Origin: Cladopsammia gracilis
Lineage: Eukaryota; Cnidaria; Anthozoa; Scleractinia; Dendrophylliidae
Reading direction: 5' to 3'
NCBI GenBank assembly: GCA_022457155.1
Contig: JAJGOT010000496.1
Coordinates: forward strand, 62,001 to 126,000
Length of the DNA stretch: 64,000 bases
The translations under genes and the position numbers were made by a program. The notes beneath the pieces were generated by a model. The model had not been told where the DNA came from, ran no database searches, and saw only the letters and a program-made list of their open reading frames with translations. This document shows positions 1-10,800 of this stretch, piece by piece; position 1 is the stretch's first letter, and every line of letters starts with the position of its first letter.

Positions 1-2160
1 CCTCAAATCATTGCCAAAAAGCGAAAACAGTGCATTTCTATGAAAAGTGCACAAAACGTACGTTTCGGGCCGTGCGGAGGAAGTTTTGGCAAAACGTCAC
101 TTTTTAGCACACCAGATCTCAAAATCGTCGTACTGACCTCAAATCATCGCCAAAAAGCCAAAACAGTGCATTTCTATGAAAAGTGCACAAAACGCACGTT
201 CTGGGCCGTGCGGAGCACCTTTTGGCAAAATCTCAATTTTGAGCACAGCAGATCTCAAAATCGTCGTACTGACCTCAAATCATCGCAAAAAAGCGGAAAC
301 AGTGCATTTCTATGAAAAGTGCACAAAACGAACTTTTTGGGCCGTGAGGAGCACGTTTTGGCAAAATCTCACTTTTGAGTACAGCAGATCTCAAAATCGT
401 CGTACTGACCTCAAATCATCGCCAAAAAGCCAAAACAGTGAATTTCTATGAAAAGTGCACAAAACGCACGTTCTGGGCCGTGCGGAGCACGTTTTGGCAA
501 AATCTCACTTTTGAGCACAGCAGATCTCAAAATCGTCGTACTGACCTCAAATCATCGCCAAAAACCGAAAACAGTGCATTTCTATGAAAAATGCACAAAA
601 CGTACGTTTCGGGCCGTGCGGAGCAAGTTTTGGCAAAATCTCACTTTTTAGCACACCAGATCTCAAAATCAACGTACTGACCTCAAATCATCGCAAAAAA
701 GCGGAAACAGTGCATTTCTATGAAAAGTGCAGAAAACGAACTTTTTGGGCCGTGCGGAGCACGTTTTGGCAAAATCTCACTTTTGAGCACAGCAGATCTC
801 AACATCGTCGTACTGACCTCAAATCATCGCCAAAAACCGAAAACAGTGCATTTCTATGAAAAATGCACAAAAGGTACGTTTCGGGCCGTGCGGAGCAAGT
901 TTTGGCAAAACGTCACTTTTTAGCACACCAGATCTCAAAATCGTCGTACTGACCTCAAATCATCGCCAAAAAGCCAAAACAGTGCATTTCTATGAAAAGT
1001 GCACAAAACGCACGTTCTGGGCCGTGCGGAGCACCTTTTGGCAAAATCTCAATTTTGAGCACAGCAGATCTCAAAATCGTCGTACTGACCTCAAATCATC
1101 GCAAAAAAGCGGAAACAGTGCATTTCTATGAAAAGTGCACAAAACGAACTTTTTGGGCCGTGAGGAGCACGTTTTGGCAAAATCTCACTTTTGAGTACAG
1201 CAGATCTCAAAATCGTCGTACTGACCTCAAATCATCGCCAAAAAGCCAAAACAGTGAATTTCTATGAAAAGTGCACAAAACGCACGTTCTGGGCCGTGCG
1301 GAGCACGTTTTGGCAAAATCTCACTTTTGAGCACAGCAGATCTCAAAATCGTCGTACTGACCTCAAATCATCGCCAAAAACCGAAAACAGTGCATTTCTA
1401 TGAAAAATGCACAAAACGTACGTTTCGGGCCGTGCGGAGCAAGTTTTGGCAAAATCTCACTTTTTAGCACACCAGATCTCAAAATCAACGTACTGACCTC
1501 AAATCATCGCAAAAAAGCGGAAACAGTGCATTTCTATGAAAAGTGCAGAAAACGAACTTTTTGGGCCGTGCGGAGCACGTTTTGGCAAAATCTCACTTTT
1601 GAGCACAGCAGATCTCAACATCGTCGTACTGACCTCAAATCATCGCCAAAAACCGAAAACAGTGCATTTCTATGAAAAATGCACAAAAGGTACGTTTCGG
1701 GCCGTGCGGAGCAAGTTTTGGCAAAATCTCACTTTTGATCTCACCAGATCTCAAAATCGTCGTACTGACCCCAAATCATCGCCAAAAACCGAAAACAGTG
1801 CATTTATATGAAAAATGCACAAAACGTACGTTTCGGGCCGTGAGCAGCAAGTTTTGGGAAAATCTCACTTTTTAGCTCACCAGATCTCAAAGTCATCCTG
1901 CTGGACTCAAATCATCGCCAAAAACCGAAAACAGTGCATTTCTATGAAAAGTGCACAAAACGCACGTTTTGGCAAAATCTCACTTTTGAACACACCGGAT
2001 CTCAAAATCGTGGTATTGGCCTCAAATCATCGCCAAAAAGCGAAAACTGCATTTCTATGAAACGTGCACAAAACGCACGTTTGGGGCCGTGAGGAGCAAG
2101 TTTTGGCAAAATCTCACTTAGAGCACACCAGATCTCAAAATCGTCGTACTGGCCTCAAAT
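1..2160. repeat. 136-bp satellite array with 816-bp higher-order repeat
   Basis: Near-identical monomers recur every 136 bp; for example the ATG of the TTCTATGAAAA segment occurs at 40, 176, 448, 584, 720, 856 and 992. Six monomers form a higher-order unit: 40-859 is repeated almost exactly 816 bp downstream, as variant monomers at 176, 448 and 584 recur at 992, 1264 and 1400. Because 136 is not a multiple of three, each monomer opens a short frame spanning two units (91 codons). These frames all look alike and I take them as by-products, not genes. The last monomers (about 1815-2160) are more divergent, as expected at an array edge. Confidence 0.93.
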
Positions 2161-2644
2161 CATCGACGTCAAACGGGGAATGTCTTCCTCTTCTATGCCG
2201 CCCTTCCTGACGAGCATTTGTATATCACGTTGAAGGTTGTAGCCGTAAAAGAAGCAGCCTGTTATCCTGCACATCCTCTCCTTATGATGGCTTCTTTTCT
2301 TCTGCTCGCTGTCGCTCTTTAGTGGACTTGCTGCTTTCTTTTTCGTTTTCTTTACGGGCGCTTCGTCATTGCTCTTCAGGGGACTTGCTGTTTTCTTTTT
2401 CGTTTTCTTTACGGGCGCTAAGAAATCGCTCTCGCTGTCTGTTGTAAGGGCACGCACTTGCTGATTTCTTTTTTGCCTTCTTTACAGGTTCGTAGTCGCT
2501 CTCACTGTCTGTTGGTATCGCTTTTCTTTTGCTGGACTTCTTCTCTTCCTCGTCTTTCTCAATGTCCTTATCTGCATCGCCACCTGTTTGATCTTCGTTT
2601 AAGTGAAACGTTTCTGGCGAACAGTCTAGCGTTAACTTGTGCAT
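2155..2644 (-). pseudogene. Lys/Ser-rich coding fragment, copy 1, frameshifted
   Basis: The minus strand encodes an acidic then Lys-rich stretch with repeated blocks of the type APVKKTKKK-ASPLKS and DSESDYEPVKK, as in disordered nuclear proteins with bipartite-like basic clusters. Relative to the copy at 2696-3076 it carries a 4-base tandem duplication near 2450 (GCAC twice) that shifts the frame, so the two halves lie in different frames (2644-2366 and 2457-2155). The C-terminal part (MCRITGCFFYGYNLQRDIQ region) has no counterpart in copy 2 and runs into the satellite border. I do not recognise the parent gene. It may be an exon pair of a host gene or a captured fragment. Confidence 0.5.
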
Positions 2645-2695
2645 TCCATATAATGTCCCAGTGTCAAGTGCTCTTGAGGCTTGGTCATCAATCTC

Positions 2696-3076
2696 TCATT
2701 GCTGAGAGAACATTGACATGCACTCCAAGGCCCGTTTCTGCTCGCTGTCGCTCTTCAGGGGGCTTGCTGCTTTCTTTTTCGTTTTCTTTACGGGCGCTTC
2801 GTCATCGCTCTTCAGGGGACTTGCTGTTTTCTTTTTCGTTTTCTTTACGGGCGCTTGGAAATCGCTCTCGCTGTCTGTTGTAAGGGCACTTGCTGTTTTC
2901 TCCTTTGCCTTCTTTACAGGTTCGTAGTCGCTCTCACTGTCTGTTGGCGTGGCTTTTCTTTTCCTGGACTTCTTCTCTTCCTCGTCTCTCTTAATGTCCT
3001 TATCTGCATCGCCAACTGTTTGATCTTCGTTTAAGTGAAACGTTTCTGGCGCACAGTCTAGCGTTAACTTGTACAT
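2696..3076 (-). pseudogene. Lys/Ser-rich coding fragment, copy 2
   Basis: A 126-codon open frame related to the preceding fragment at an offset of 432 bp. It begins MYKLTLDCAPETFHLNEDQ, continues through an acidic/Lys-rich segment and two KKTKKK-type repeats, and ends shortly after SPLKSDSEQK. Unlike copy 1 the frame is uninterrupted here. The DNA just outside both copies (GGTCATCAATCTCTC...GCTGAGAGA) is also shared, so the duplication includes flanking sequence. No promoter, signal peptide or known domain is visible. It could be an exon of a duplicated host gene, but splice sites cannot be settled by eye. Confidence 0.45.
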
Positions 3077-3084
3077 TCCATATA

Positions 3085-3410
3085 ATGTCTCAGTGTCAAG
3101 GGCTCGTGAGGCTTGGTCATCAATCTCTCATTGCTGAGAGATCATTGACATGCATCCCAAGGCCCGTTTGGCGCACCTTTGTAGCACCTTCGAGGCTAGG
3201 TCATCAAACTCTCGTTTGCTGAGAGATCCAGGACAAGCACCCCAAGGCCCGTTTGGCGCCCCTTTGTAGCATTTCAAGGTCCAAAGCATCCACTGCTTGG
3301 TGAAGAACTGCACAGTTGCGATAATCGGAGCGAAACGTGTTCCAGTTAATGTCTTTGTCCTTGTTGTACGGTACTCTTTGTCTTTTCACCTTCAAGACAT
3401 CCTTCACTGC
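3085..3410 (-). repeat. short diverged tandem segments
   Basis: About 80-100-bp segments sharing GGTCATCAA-CTCTC, GCTGAGAGATC and CCAAGGCCCGTTTGGCGC occur near 3110, 3200 and (partly) 2690. Minus-strand frames of 61-67 codons cross them (AKRALGCMSMISQQ at each end), which suggests a degenerate repeat-containing coding sequence continuous with the Lys/Ser-rich fragments. No family recognised. Confidence 0.4.
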
Positions 3411-3431
3411 TTGGTCACCATTATAAGCATG

Positions 3432-3557
3432 ATAATATATTATAATATATTATATTATATTATATTATATTATATTATATTATATTATATTATATTATAT
3501 TATATTATATTATATTATATTATATTATATTATATTATATTATATTATATTATATTA
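3432..3557. repeat. (TATTA)n microsatellite
   Basis: About 25 units of a pure AT pentanucleotide, slightly irregular at the left end (ATAATATATTATAATATATT). Confidence 0.97.
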
Positions 3558-3605
3558 GCTTCTGTTGAGGTGTTTTCGCATGTGTTCGAGGATTTGAACT
3601 AGAAG

Positions 3606-3925
3606 CATAAGATTGAGCCGATATTAAAACCGAGTATATTCGCAGATAGTATAAAAGTCATGCTATATATCCTGCAAATTTGAATTTGTTTGATGTAATC
3701 CCCTCAGAGATATTAACGATCAAATTGTAGCCTCGTTTCCATGTTTGAAAAACTTGTAAACAAGGCTAGAAACAAACCGTTGAGCCGATAATAACGCCGA
3801 GTGTATTGGGAAATAGTATTAAAGACGTTGTATTTATCCTGCGAATTTGAAGAAGTGTGATAAAATCCCGTCAGAGATATTAACGTTCAAAGTATAGCCT
3901 CGTTTGCATGTTTGACGCACTTTTG
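3606..3925. repeat. diverged direct repeat, about 150 bp twice
   Basis: The segments beginning CCGAGTATATTCGCAGATAGT (3630) and CCGAGTGTATTGGGAAATAGT (3796) share an order of matching blocks, including TATCCTGC-AATTTGAA, CAGAGATATTAACG and TAGCCTCGTTT-CATGTTTGA. An old tandem duplication of unknown identity. Confidence 0.6.
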
Positions 3926-4870
3926 GATCCGCCATGTTGGACAAAATTCAACTGTTAATAACTCGCATGTTTTAGAAGCTGTTTCCTTGACTTTAGCAAC
4001 ACGGTTAGATCACTTTGGGATCTAACTCGATTGATATAAACACTACCATAAACACAAGATCTGACGATGTTATTAACGGTTGAAATTTGCAGCTAATTAA
4101 TTATTCAGTTATTAATTACTCCTAAGCACAATGATGAATTCACGCAAAACCTACACCAAAGTGTTCCTTTCCTGGTGTATCAACTACATCTATCATAAAA
4201 GTATAGATAAACCCTCGTCCTTTGTCTCTAAAAGCCATAAAGTGATTTCTTGAGGCAAGGATTAAATATCTAAAGATAAACTGCTGACTATGCAAAAGCA
4301 AACACTTTCGGTTGGGAAAACAGTTTCCTAGAGTAGCACTAGGACCTTATGTCATAGTTCTGATAGTTGGTTTGGTCGTGCATAGTCTTGAAAAGGTCTA
4401 ACTAGAGTACAAATGCGGAGCACAAAAGAGCGTGTACTCACCTCTCCATGGCTTGTCCCGCTGTGATGAGCAGCTTCATGTACGGACACTGATATGTCTT
4501 AAAACATACCCCATCATAACTCCTAAAGTATTACCGCTTTAGACTTCAAATTTAGCAGATAGTACAAAATCATAAGGTTAGTAGATTGACAGTGTCGATG
4601 TCTCATTGTGACGTCATTATGACATCAATGAAAATGGCTAGGAAAAAACATATTTTTTGAAACCTAAATGCTGAATGGAGAAAGATATGGACTTGTGCTT
4701 TGATGTGTACATTTACAGATTATTAGGATGTTCTGTACCAAGTTTCAGATGATTTGGATAAATTGTCCATTTTTTATAATTGTTTTCTTTGAGAAAAATT
4801 CTAAAATGGCGGTCCTGATTCTTGGATGGCATCATATTTTGAAATCTAAATTCTAAATGGAGACAGATAT
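3926..4870. other. non-coding, nothing recognised
   Basis: AT-rich sequence without a supported reading frame. A short internal similarity exists between about 4640-4680 and 4830-4870 (AACCTAAATGCTGAATGGAGA-like), pointing to old dispersed repeats. Confidence 0.5.
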
Positions 4871-5160
4871 TGTGCGATTTCTATGAAAAGTGCACAAAAC
4901 GCACGTTTGGGGCCGTGCGGAGCACGTTTTGGCAAAATCTCACTTTTGAGCACACACCAAATCTCAAAATCGTCGTACTGGCCTCAAATCATCGCCAAAT
5001 CAGGAAAGCAGTGCGATTTCTATGAAAAGTGTACGAAACGCAGGTTTGGGGCCGTGCGGAGGAAGTTTTAGCAAAATCTCACTTTTGAGCACACCAGATC
5101 TCGAAATCGGCGTCCTGGCCTCAAATCGTCGCCAAATCGGCAAAACAGTGCGATTTCTAA
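4871..5160. repeat. 136-bp satellite, about two diverged units
   Basis: Contains the monomer landmarks TTTCTATGAAAAGTGCAC, GGGGCCGTGCGGAGCACG and TCAAAATCGTCGTACTGGCC, ending at TGCGATTTCTAAG. The units differ from the 5' array (CGAAATCGGCGTCCTGGCC), so this is an isolated older outpost. Confidence 0.85.
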
Positions 5161-5227
5161 GTCTGGCAAGTCTGTCCTTTATGCAACCTTGAAAATCAAT
5201 CTCTAAGACACATGTTAATTACTTGCA

Positions 5228-5515
5228 GTGTATCCTCGTTGTTTTGGACTTTTTTTCTCATTTAATGAAAAACTGACCTTATCTGAAAATACTTTTTTAT
5301 ACGGTTGGCACAAAGAGTCAAACAATTGGAAAGTTCTTAACTACTGTTTGATTGTCGCCAAATATCATGTTTTTGCAACAAGCGTAGGCGGCGGCATCCT
5401 AGACTTCGACAGTTTTCTTTTGCGCCTTGATAACAAAATTGATATTTTACGCACCATAGCTTTTAAATCTAACCGATCAGAGCAATTAAAAAAACATGGG
5501 CTAAATGAATGCTAG
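5228..5515 (+). pseudogene. probable LINE ORF2 C-terminal fragment
   Basis: An open frame of about 95 codons with NYCLIVAKYHVFAT and LDFDSFLLRLDNKIDILRTI. This layout (a hydrophobic N-Y-x-L-x-x-A-K-x-x-x segment, then an amphipathic helix with K-I) resembles the tail that follows the reverse transcriptase in many animal LINEs, including the fragment at 16537-16837. No RT motif is present and there is no clear start. It could be an unrelated short gene, but the setting among repeats favours a retrotransposon remnant. Confidence 0.35.
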
Positions 5516-5647
5516 TGCAACTCCCTTAAGTTATTGTCGTCAGTGACTTTTTACGTTTTTGAGTGATTTTCTGCATATAACCGATCCATAGGATTTCGTG
5601 ACTCCATATTTGGGGTTACCATGGTAAGTGTTGCTGTTCTAAACAAC

Positions 5648-5849
5648 TGTGACAAAATTGTCATGATTTCCGGTTCCGTGACAATGACGTCACTACGTCA
5701 TTCTTCACTGGGTGCGTGCATGCTTTCCGGTTTTCGAGCGAGGAGAGTTTTAGAGTCGTGGAATGAAAATTGTAAGCGAACGCCTCGCAGTTTGTTGTGT
5801 TGATAAAGTTTACGTTGGAACCCTGTATTAAAGACTTGAGTCTTTCACA
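5648..5849 (+). repeat. 5' LTR
   Basis: 202 bp, TG...CA ends, matching 11111-11312 at all but one visible base. It contains a CGTCACTACGTCA stretch (CRE/ATF-like half sites, candidate promoter input) and GTATTAAAGACTTGAG near its end. Confidence 0.95.
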
Positions 5850-5851
5850 TT

Positions 5852-5869
5852 TGGTGTCAGAAGTGGGAT
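5852..5869 (+). promoter_or_regulatory. primer-binding site, tRNA-Leu type
   Basis: TGGTGTCAGAAGTGGGAT begins two bases after the 5' LTR. Its complement ends CCA and, from memory, matches the 3' 18 bases of animal tRNA-Leu (CAA). The TGG start and position are diagnostic; the tRNA identity should be confirmed by alignment. Confidence 0.8.
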
Positions 5870-5945
5870 GATTTTCGTCGAGGATTAAACGTCAGTAGAC
5901 GAAGCGGTGAGGCAGAAGGATTTCAAATTTTCGCCGAATGTAAAC

Positions 5946-7829
5946 ATGGAAACTCGCAGTGGAAAAGTTCAGGAAACATCTCTCGCCGAGAAACCACAAG
6001 ACGTGCTAAGCATCTTCCAGATGATGATGGAAAACGATCGCCAGCGTAGAGAAGAAGAAAGAAAACAAAGAGAAGAAGAAAGAAAGCAGAGAGAAGAAGC
6101 GGAACGACAACGGGGAGAGGAGGAACGAGAAAGATTAGAAGAAGACAGACGAAGACGTGACGAGGAAGCCACGAGACAACAACAGTAGTTTTTGCAAATC
6201 ATGAAAGCGTTCACCGAGAAACAAACTCAACAGGAGGAGCAATGGCGAATTGATGAAGAGCGACGTGAAAGAGCTGCCGAAGAGCAGAGAAAAATCAGCG
6301 AAGAGAGAAGACAGAGAGAAGAAGAAGAGAGGCGAATTTGGAATGCACAAGCCGAGAAAGAAAGACAGATGTTTTTGAAAGGTCTCCAAGATGGCGGCAG
6401 TAATTTTGGCAGCGAGACAAGCGCGAAAGTTGTAAGGAACACAGTTAAGGAACCGACGATGCAGAAACTGTCGGAAAGTGACGATATCGAAAATTACCTG
6501 ACGACCTTCGAGCGCGTAGCCACGGCATTTAAATGGCCAAGTGAGATATGGAGTTTGAAGCTTGCACCATACCTGACAGGAAAAGCACAAGCGGCCTTCG
6601 CAACCATGGATAAAGATCAGACGCACCGCTATGAATTTGTGAAGACAGCCATCTTGAAACGGTACAATATTAACGAAGAAACGTATAGACAGAGATTTCG
6701 TGCAGCGAGAAAAGAGCCTCAGGAGAGCTATGTGGAATTGGAAGTTCGACTTCGGGACACTTTTGACAAGTGGACAAAACCCAAAGAACACACATCTGAG
6801 GAGTTGGCTGATCTCATGGTTATGGAACAACTGATAGAAGATATGCCCCGAGACGCCCAATTGAGGGTGCGTGAAAGAAAACCCAAGACGGCGCAAGAAG
6901 CAGGGGAAATGGCGGATGATTATTATCTTGCTAGAAAGGCAACAACTACAGGAGACAAGAGAAGATGTTACAAGTGCGATCGGACAGGACATCTGGCTGC
7001 AGAATGTAAAGTTGTTAGAGAAGGCATTGGCAGGGACACCGACGAAAACAGCAGAAGCGTCCAAAATGCAAGACAAGGAAACAGCACCGCGACCGCTCCA
7101 CGAAACCAAACCTGGAATACAAGGCAGGAAGGTAGCACCAGAACCACCCCGCGAGGCCAAACATGGAAACAAGATGAACTGCGATGCTATAAATGTAACC
7201 GTCTGGGACATATTGCTATGAACTGTACAAATAGTACCAACAGGCCTGGAAATGCACTCCCGAGAAGCTATGTTGATGACAAGAAGCAAGAAATTTCGTA
7301 CATGCAAGAGCGGGAAAAGGAGGCTCACATCTATCACCTAGGAGCACGCGACGGGGAAGGAGAACATTGTTGTTCAGGTTTTGTTGAGGGTCAGGCAGTG
7401 GAGATGGTGTTAGACACAGGAGCATCATGCACTTTGGTACACCAGGATTTGGTACCGCCCGAGAAGGTCGACGCAAGTCAGACGCTTCAAGTACAGTGTG
7501 CTCATGGCAACATCTCAGAATACCCCACAGCTCAGTTGGAGATCACCATTAATGGTACTGCATACAAAATAAGGGCTGGAGTGTCACCGACTCTTCCGAG
7601 ATATGTTCTCTTGGGACGTGACGTCGGGAACCTTGTAGGGCTAGCTGTGAGGGAGGCAAATGCATTCTCAGTGCTCACCCGACTTCAGAAACGAAAACAA
7701 GAGAGAGAAGATGCTATTATGCTGGCCAGACAAATTTCTGGGGGAGCCAAACCCAAAGCTGTAGAGGAAATAGAGCGAACTGTCAATGGAACTGGCGAGG
7801 AGAAAGACAGTGATGCAACAGAGTTCTGA
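5946..7829 (+). CDS. gag-pro: gag-protease polyprotein, interrupted by one TAG
   Basis: Start chosen at the first ATG (METRSGK). The first ~150 residues are Glu/Arg/Gln-rich coiled coil. An in-frame TAG at 6186-6188 splits this helix; the frame is otherwise open to TGA at 7827-7829. A capsid region follows (ENYLTTFERVATAFKW ... MEQLIEDMPRDAQLRVRERK), which has the look of the SCAN-related CA C-terminal domain known from Gmr1-like gag. Then come two CCHC knuckles (CYKCDRTGHLAAEC near 6966, CYKCNRLGHIAMNC near 7190) and the protease site LDTGASCTLV near 7410 with the flap-side LLGRD. Pol follows in the same frame. The TAG could be a nonsense mutation (CAG to TAG is one transition); nothing indicates programmed suppression. 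Confidence 0.88.
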
Positions 7830-10800
7830 GATCTTGAGGATAGCCTTTTTGAAGGAGGAACCAAGAAGAGGAAGACAAAGAAGGACAAACGTACTGCCAA
7901 AAAAGATTGGCAACAAAGAACCCGCAAAGAAGTAGATACCGTTTCAAGTCCGGAAAGTGCACAACAAGGGAGTCTACAGAACGAGCGACAAGAAGGTTCA
8001 GAAAGATTGCAGCAAGATGTTGGCGAACTTGCACCAGCGGTGAGCGAGTCAAGTTCAGGAGAACCCGAAACCGAGGATGTCGAAGCCACAAATATGAGTC
8101 CAGAAAAACTACGAGAGTTACAGCAAACGGACCCGACACTGGAAAACGTCCGCAAATTGGCAGAAACCGAAACGGTGACAAGAAACGGAAACGTAAGGTT
8201 TGTTGTTAGAGAGGGGTTGTTGTATCGTCAGTGGAAGTTGTTGGATAGTGGTGAAGAGGACGTTGTTGATCAGTTGGTGTTACCAGTACAGTGTCGTCGC
8301 ACAGTGTTAGAGGTGGCTCACAACATACCTATGGCCGGACACCTCGGAAAGAAGAAGACACTTGATAGAATTCAGCAACGGTTCTACTGGCCGAGCATGT
8401 TTCATGATGTCTCTGAGTATTGCAAGTCCTGTGACCTCTGCCAGAAGTCTGCAGGAAAGAAGTTAGCTACAAAGGCCAAGATGATACCACTCCCCATTAT
8501 CGATGTGCCATTCAAGCGGATAGCGATGGACATTGTTGGACCATTGGACCGGTCTGAATCAGGATGCCGTTTCATCCTAGTCATCTGCGACTACGCTACC
8601 AGATACCCAGAGGCCGTGGCTTTGAAAAGCACTGAAGCAGAGGTGATAGCCGAGGAACTGATGAAGCTATTCTCCAGAGTGGGCGTACCGGAGGAGATAC
8701 TAACGGATCAGGGCAGTAACTTTACTTCGCAGTTGCTAAAGGAGGTTTACCGCATGCTGAAGATGCAACCGATAAGGACAAGTCCTTATCATCCCCAAAC
8801 AGATGGACTCTGTGAGCGTTTTAACCAGACTCTTGTGAGCATGCTGAAGAAGTTTGCGAAGCAAGACCCGAAGAATTGGGACAAGCTCCTGCCATATCTG
8901 CTGTTTGCATACCGAGAGGTACCGCAAGAATCGACCGGGTTCTCACCCTTTGAATTGTTGTATGGTAGACAGGTCCGCGGACCATTGGACATCGTAAGAG
9001 AAACATGGGAAGCTGACCAAAGGAGTTCAGAAGACATCATCTCCTATGTCTTACGAATGCGAGAGCACCTGGAAGAAATGGCAGAAGAAGCTCAAACGAA
9101 CCTAGCAGCCGTACAGCGAAGACAGAAGACTTGGTACGACCGTAGTTCACGATCTCGAGAGTTCAGCCCAGGTGACAACGTGCTAGTTCTTCTGCCGACC
9201 AGCACCCATAAGCTCCATGCTGAGTGGGCCGGCCCCTACAAAGTCAGACGGAGAGTAGGAGCAGTGAATTATGAAGTGTACATGCCAGACAAGAGGAAGA
9301 AAGTAAGGATCCTCCATGTCAACATGCTAAGAGGATGGTACCACGCAAAAGAGACTAGCTACTTTACCAATGAACAAGAAGAAGAAACTTCAGACAGCGA
9401 TGAAGGAATCCCACAGTTGTTGCCAGATACATCGAAAGGAACATGGCAAGATGTTGTTATGGGCAATGATCTAGACGAAATGCAGCGTCAAGACTTGACG
9501 AATCTACTAGCCGAGTTCAGTGATGTACTTGGTGACGATCCAGGCAAAACACAAGTAATCAGCCATTGCATTGACACTGGGACAGCACCACCTGTACGAC
9601 AGCGGCCTTACAGACTCCCTTACACCAAACGCGAGACAGTACGAAAGGAGCTACAAATGATGGAGGAAATGGGCGTCATTGTCCCATCATCAAGCGAGTG
9701 GGCAGCCCCGATTGTCCTCGTACCTAAAAAGGATGGGACGACAAGGTTTTGTGTAGATTATCGAGGCCTCAACAGAGTGGCACGGTTTGATGCATATCCG
9801 ATGGCACGAGTGGACGACATCATTGACAAACTTGGTAAAGCGAAGTACATATCAACCCTTGACCTGACAAGAGGATACTGGCAGGTACCCTTAGCAGAAC
9901 ATTCTAGAGCAAAAACAGCCTTTACCACGCCGTTCGGATTGTTTGAGTTTGTGACCATGCCTTTCGGACTACATGGAGCAGCGGCGACCTTCCAGCGTAT
10001 GATGGATCAGATACTCCGTGGAACAGAAGATTTTGCTGCTGCCCTCCTTGACGATCTGGTAGTCTTCAGTACGACTTGGGAGGAACACATTGAGCATTTG
10101 AGGGGGATACTCAGGCGGCTGAGGGAAGCCTGTTTGACCGCTAAACCGAAGAAATGCCACTTAGCCATGAAAGAGACCACATACCTGGGTCATGTAGTAG
10201 GAAGTGGAGAAGTCAAACCGGAGCTGAACAAAGTCAAAGCTGTTAGAGAGTTTCCGAGACCAGTTACAAAGAAAGATGTGCGGTCTTTCTTGGGGCTAAC
10301 CGGGTACTATCGCAAGTTTATTCCAAGTTATGCATCCATTGCAGCGCCTTTATCAGATTTGACAAAGAAATGTTGTCCACGAGTAGTGAACTGGACACCA
10401 GAGTGTGAAGAAGCATTTCACCATCTGAAGGAGACCCTTTGCGTTTCCCCAGTGTTGACAAGTCCCGACTTCAAACAGCCTTTTATTATCCAGACGGATG
10501 CATCGGAGCGAGGTATCGGTGCCGTGTTAAGCCAGTTGGGAGGAGACCAGCAAGAGCATCCGGTGATGTTCCTGAGCAGAAAATTGTTACCACGAGAGCA
10601 GAACTATGCCACAGTAGAGAAGGAGTGTCTAGCAATTGTTTGGGCCATCCAGTCACTGCAAGTTTACCTCTATGGCCAAGAGTTTACTATCCAGTCTGAC
10701 CACCATGCTTTACAATGGTTAGACAGGATGAAGGACAAAAATGCCAGACTGACGAGATGGAGCTTGACTTTACAAAGTTACAAGTTTACGGTGCAGCACA

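Noticed and set aside
40..2060. Series of similar 67-91-codon frames in the satellite
   Set aside because: They start at every monomer, change frame each 136 bp and repeat without codon-level constraint; by-products of the repeat.
1..2160. CRISPR-like array
   Set aside because: Units are full tandem monomers of 136 bp without unique spacers, and the window is eukaryotic.
6135..7337. 400-codon minus-strand frame opposite gag
   Set aside because: Antisense of a Glu/Arg/Lys-rich coding region gives a long Ser/Leu/Phe-rich open frame; no family resemblance.
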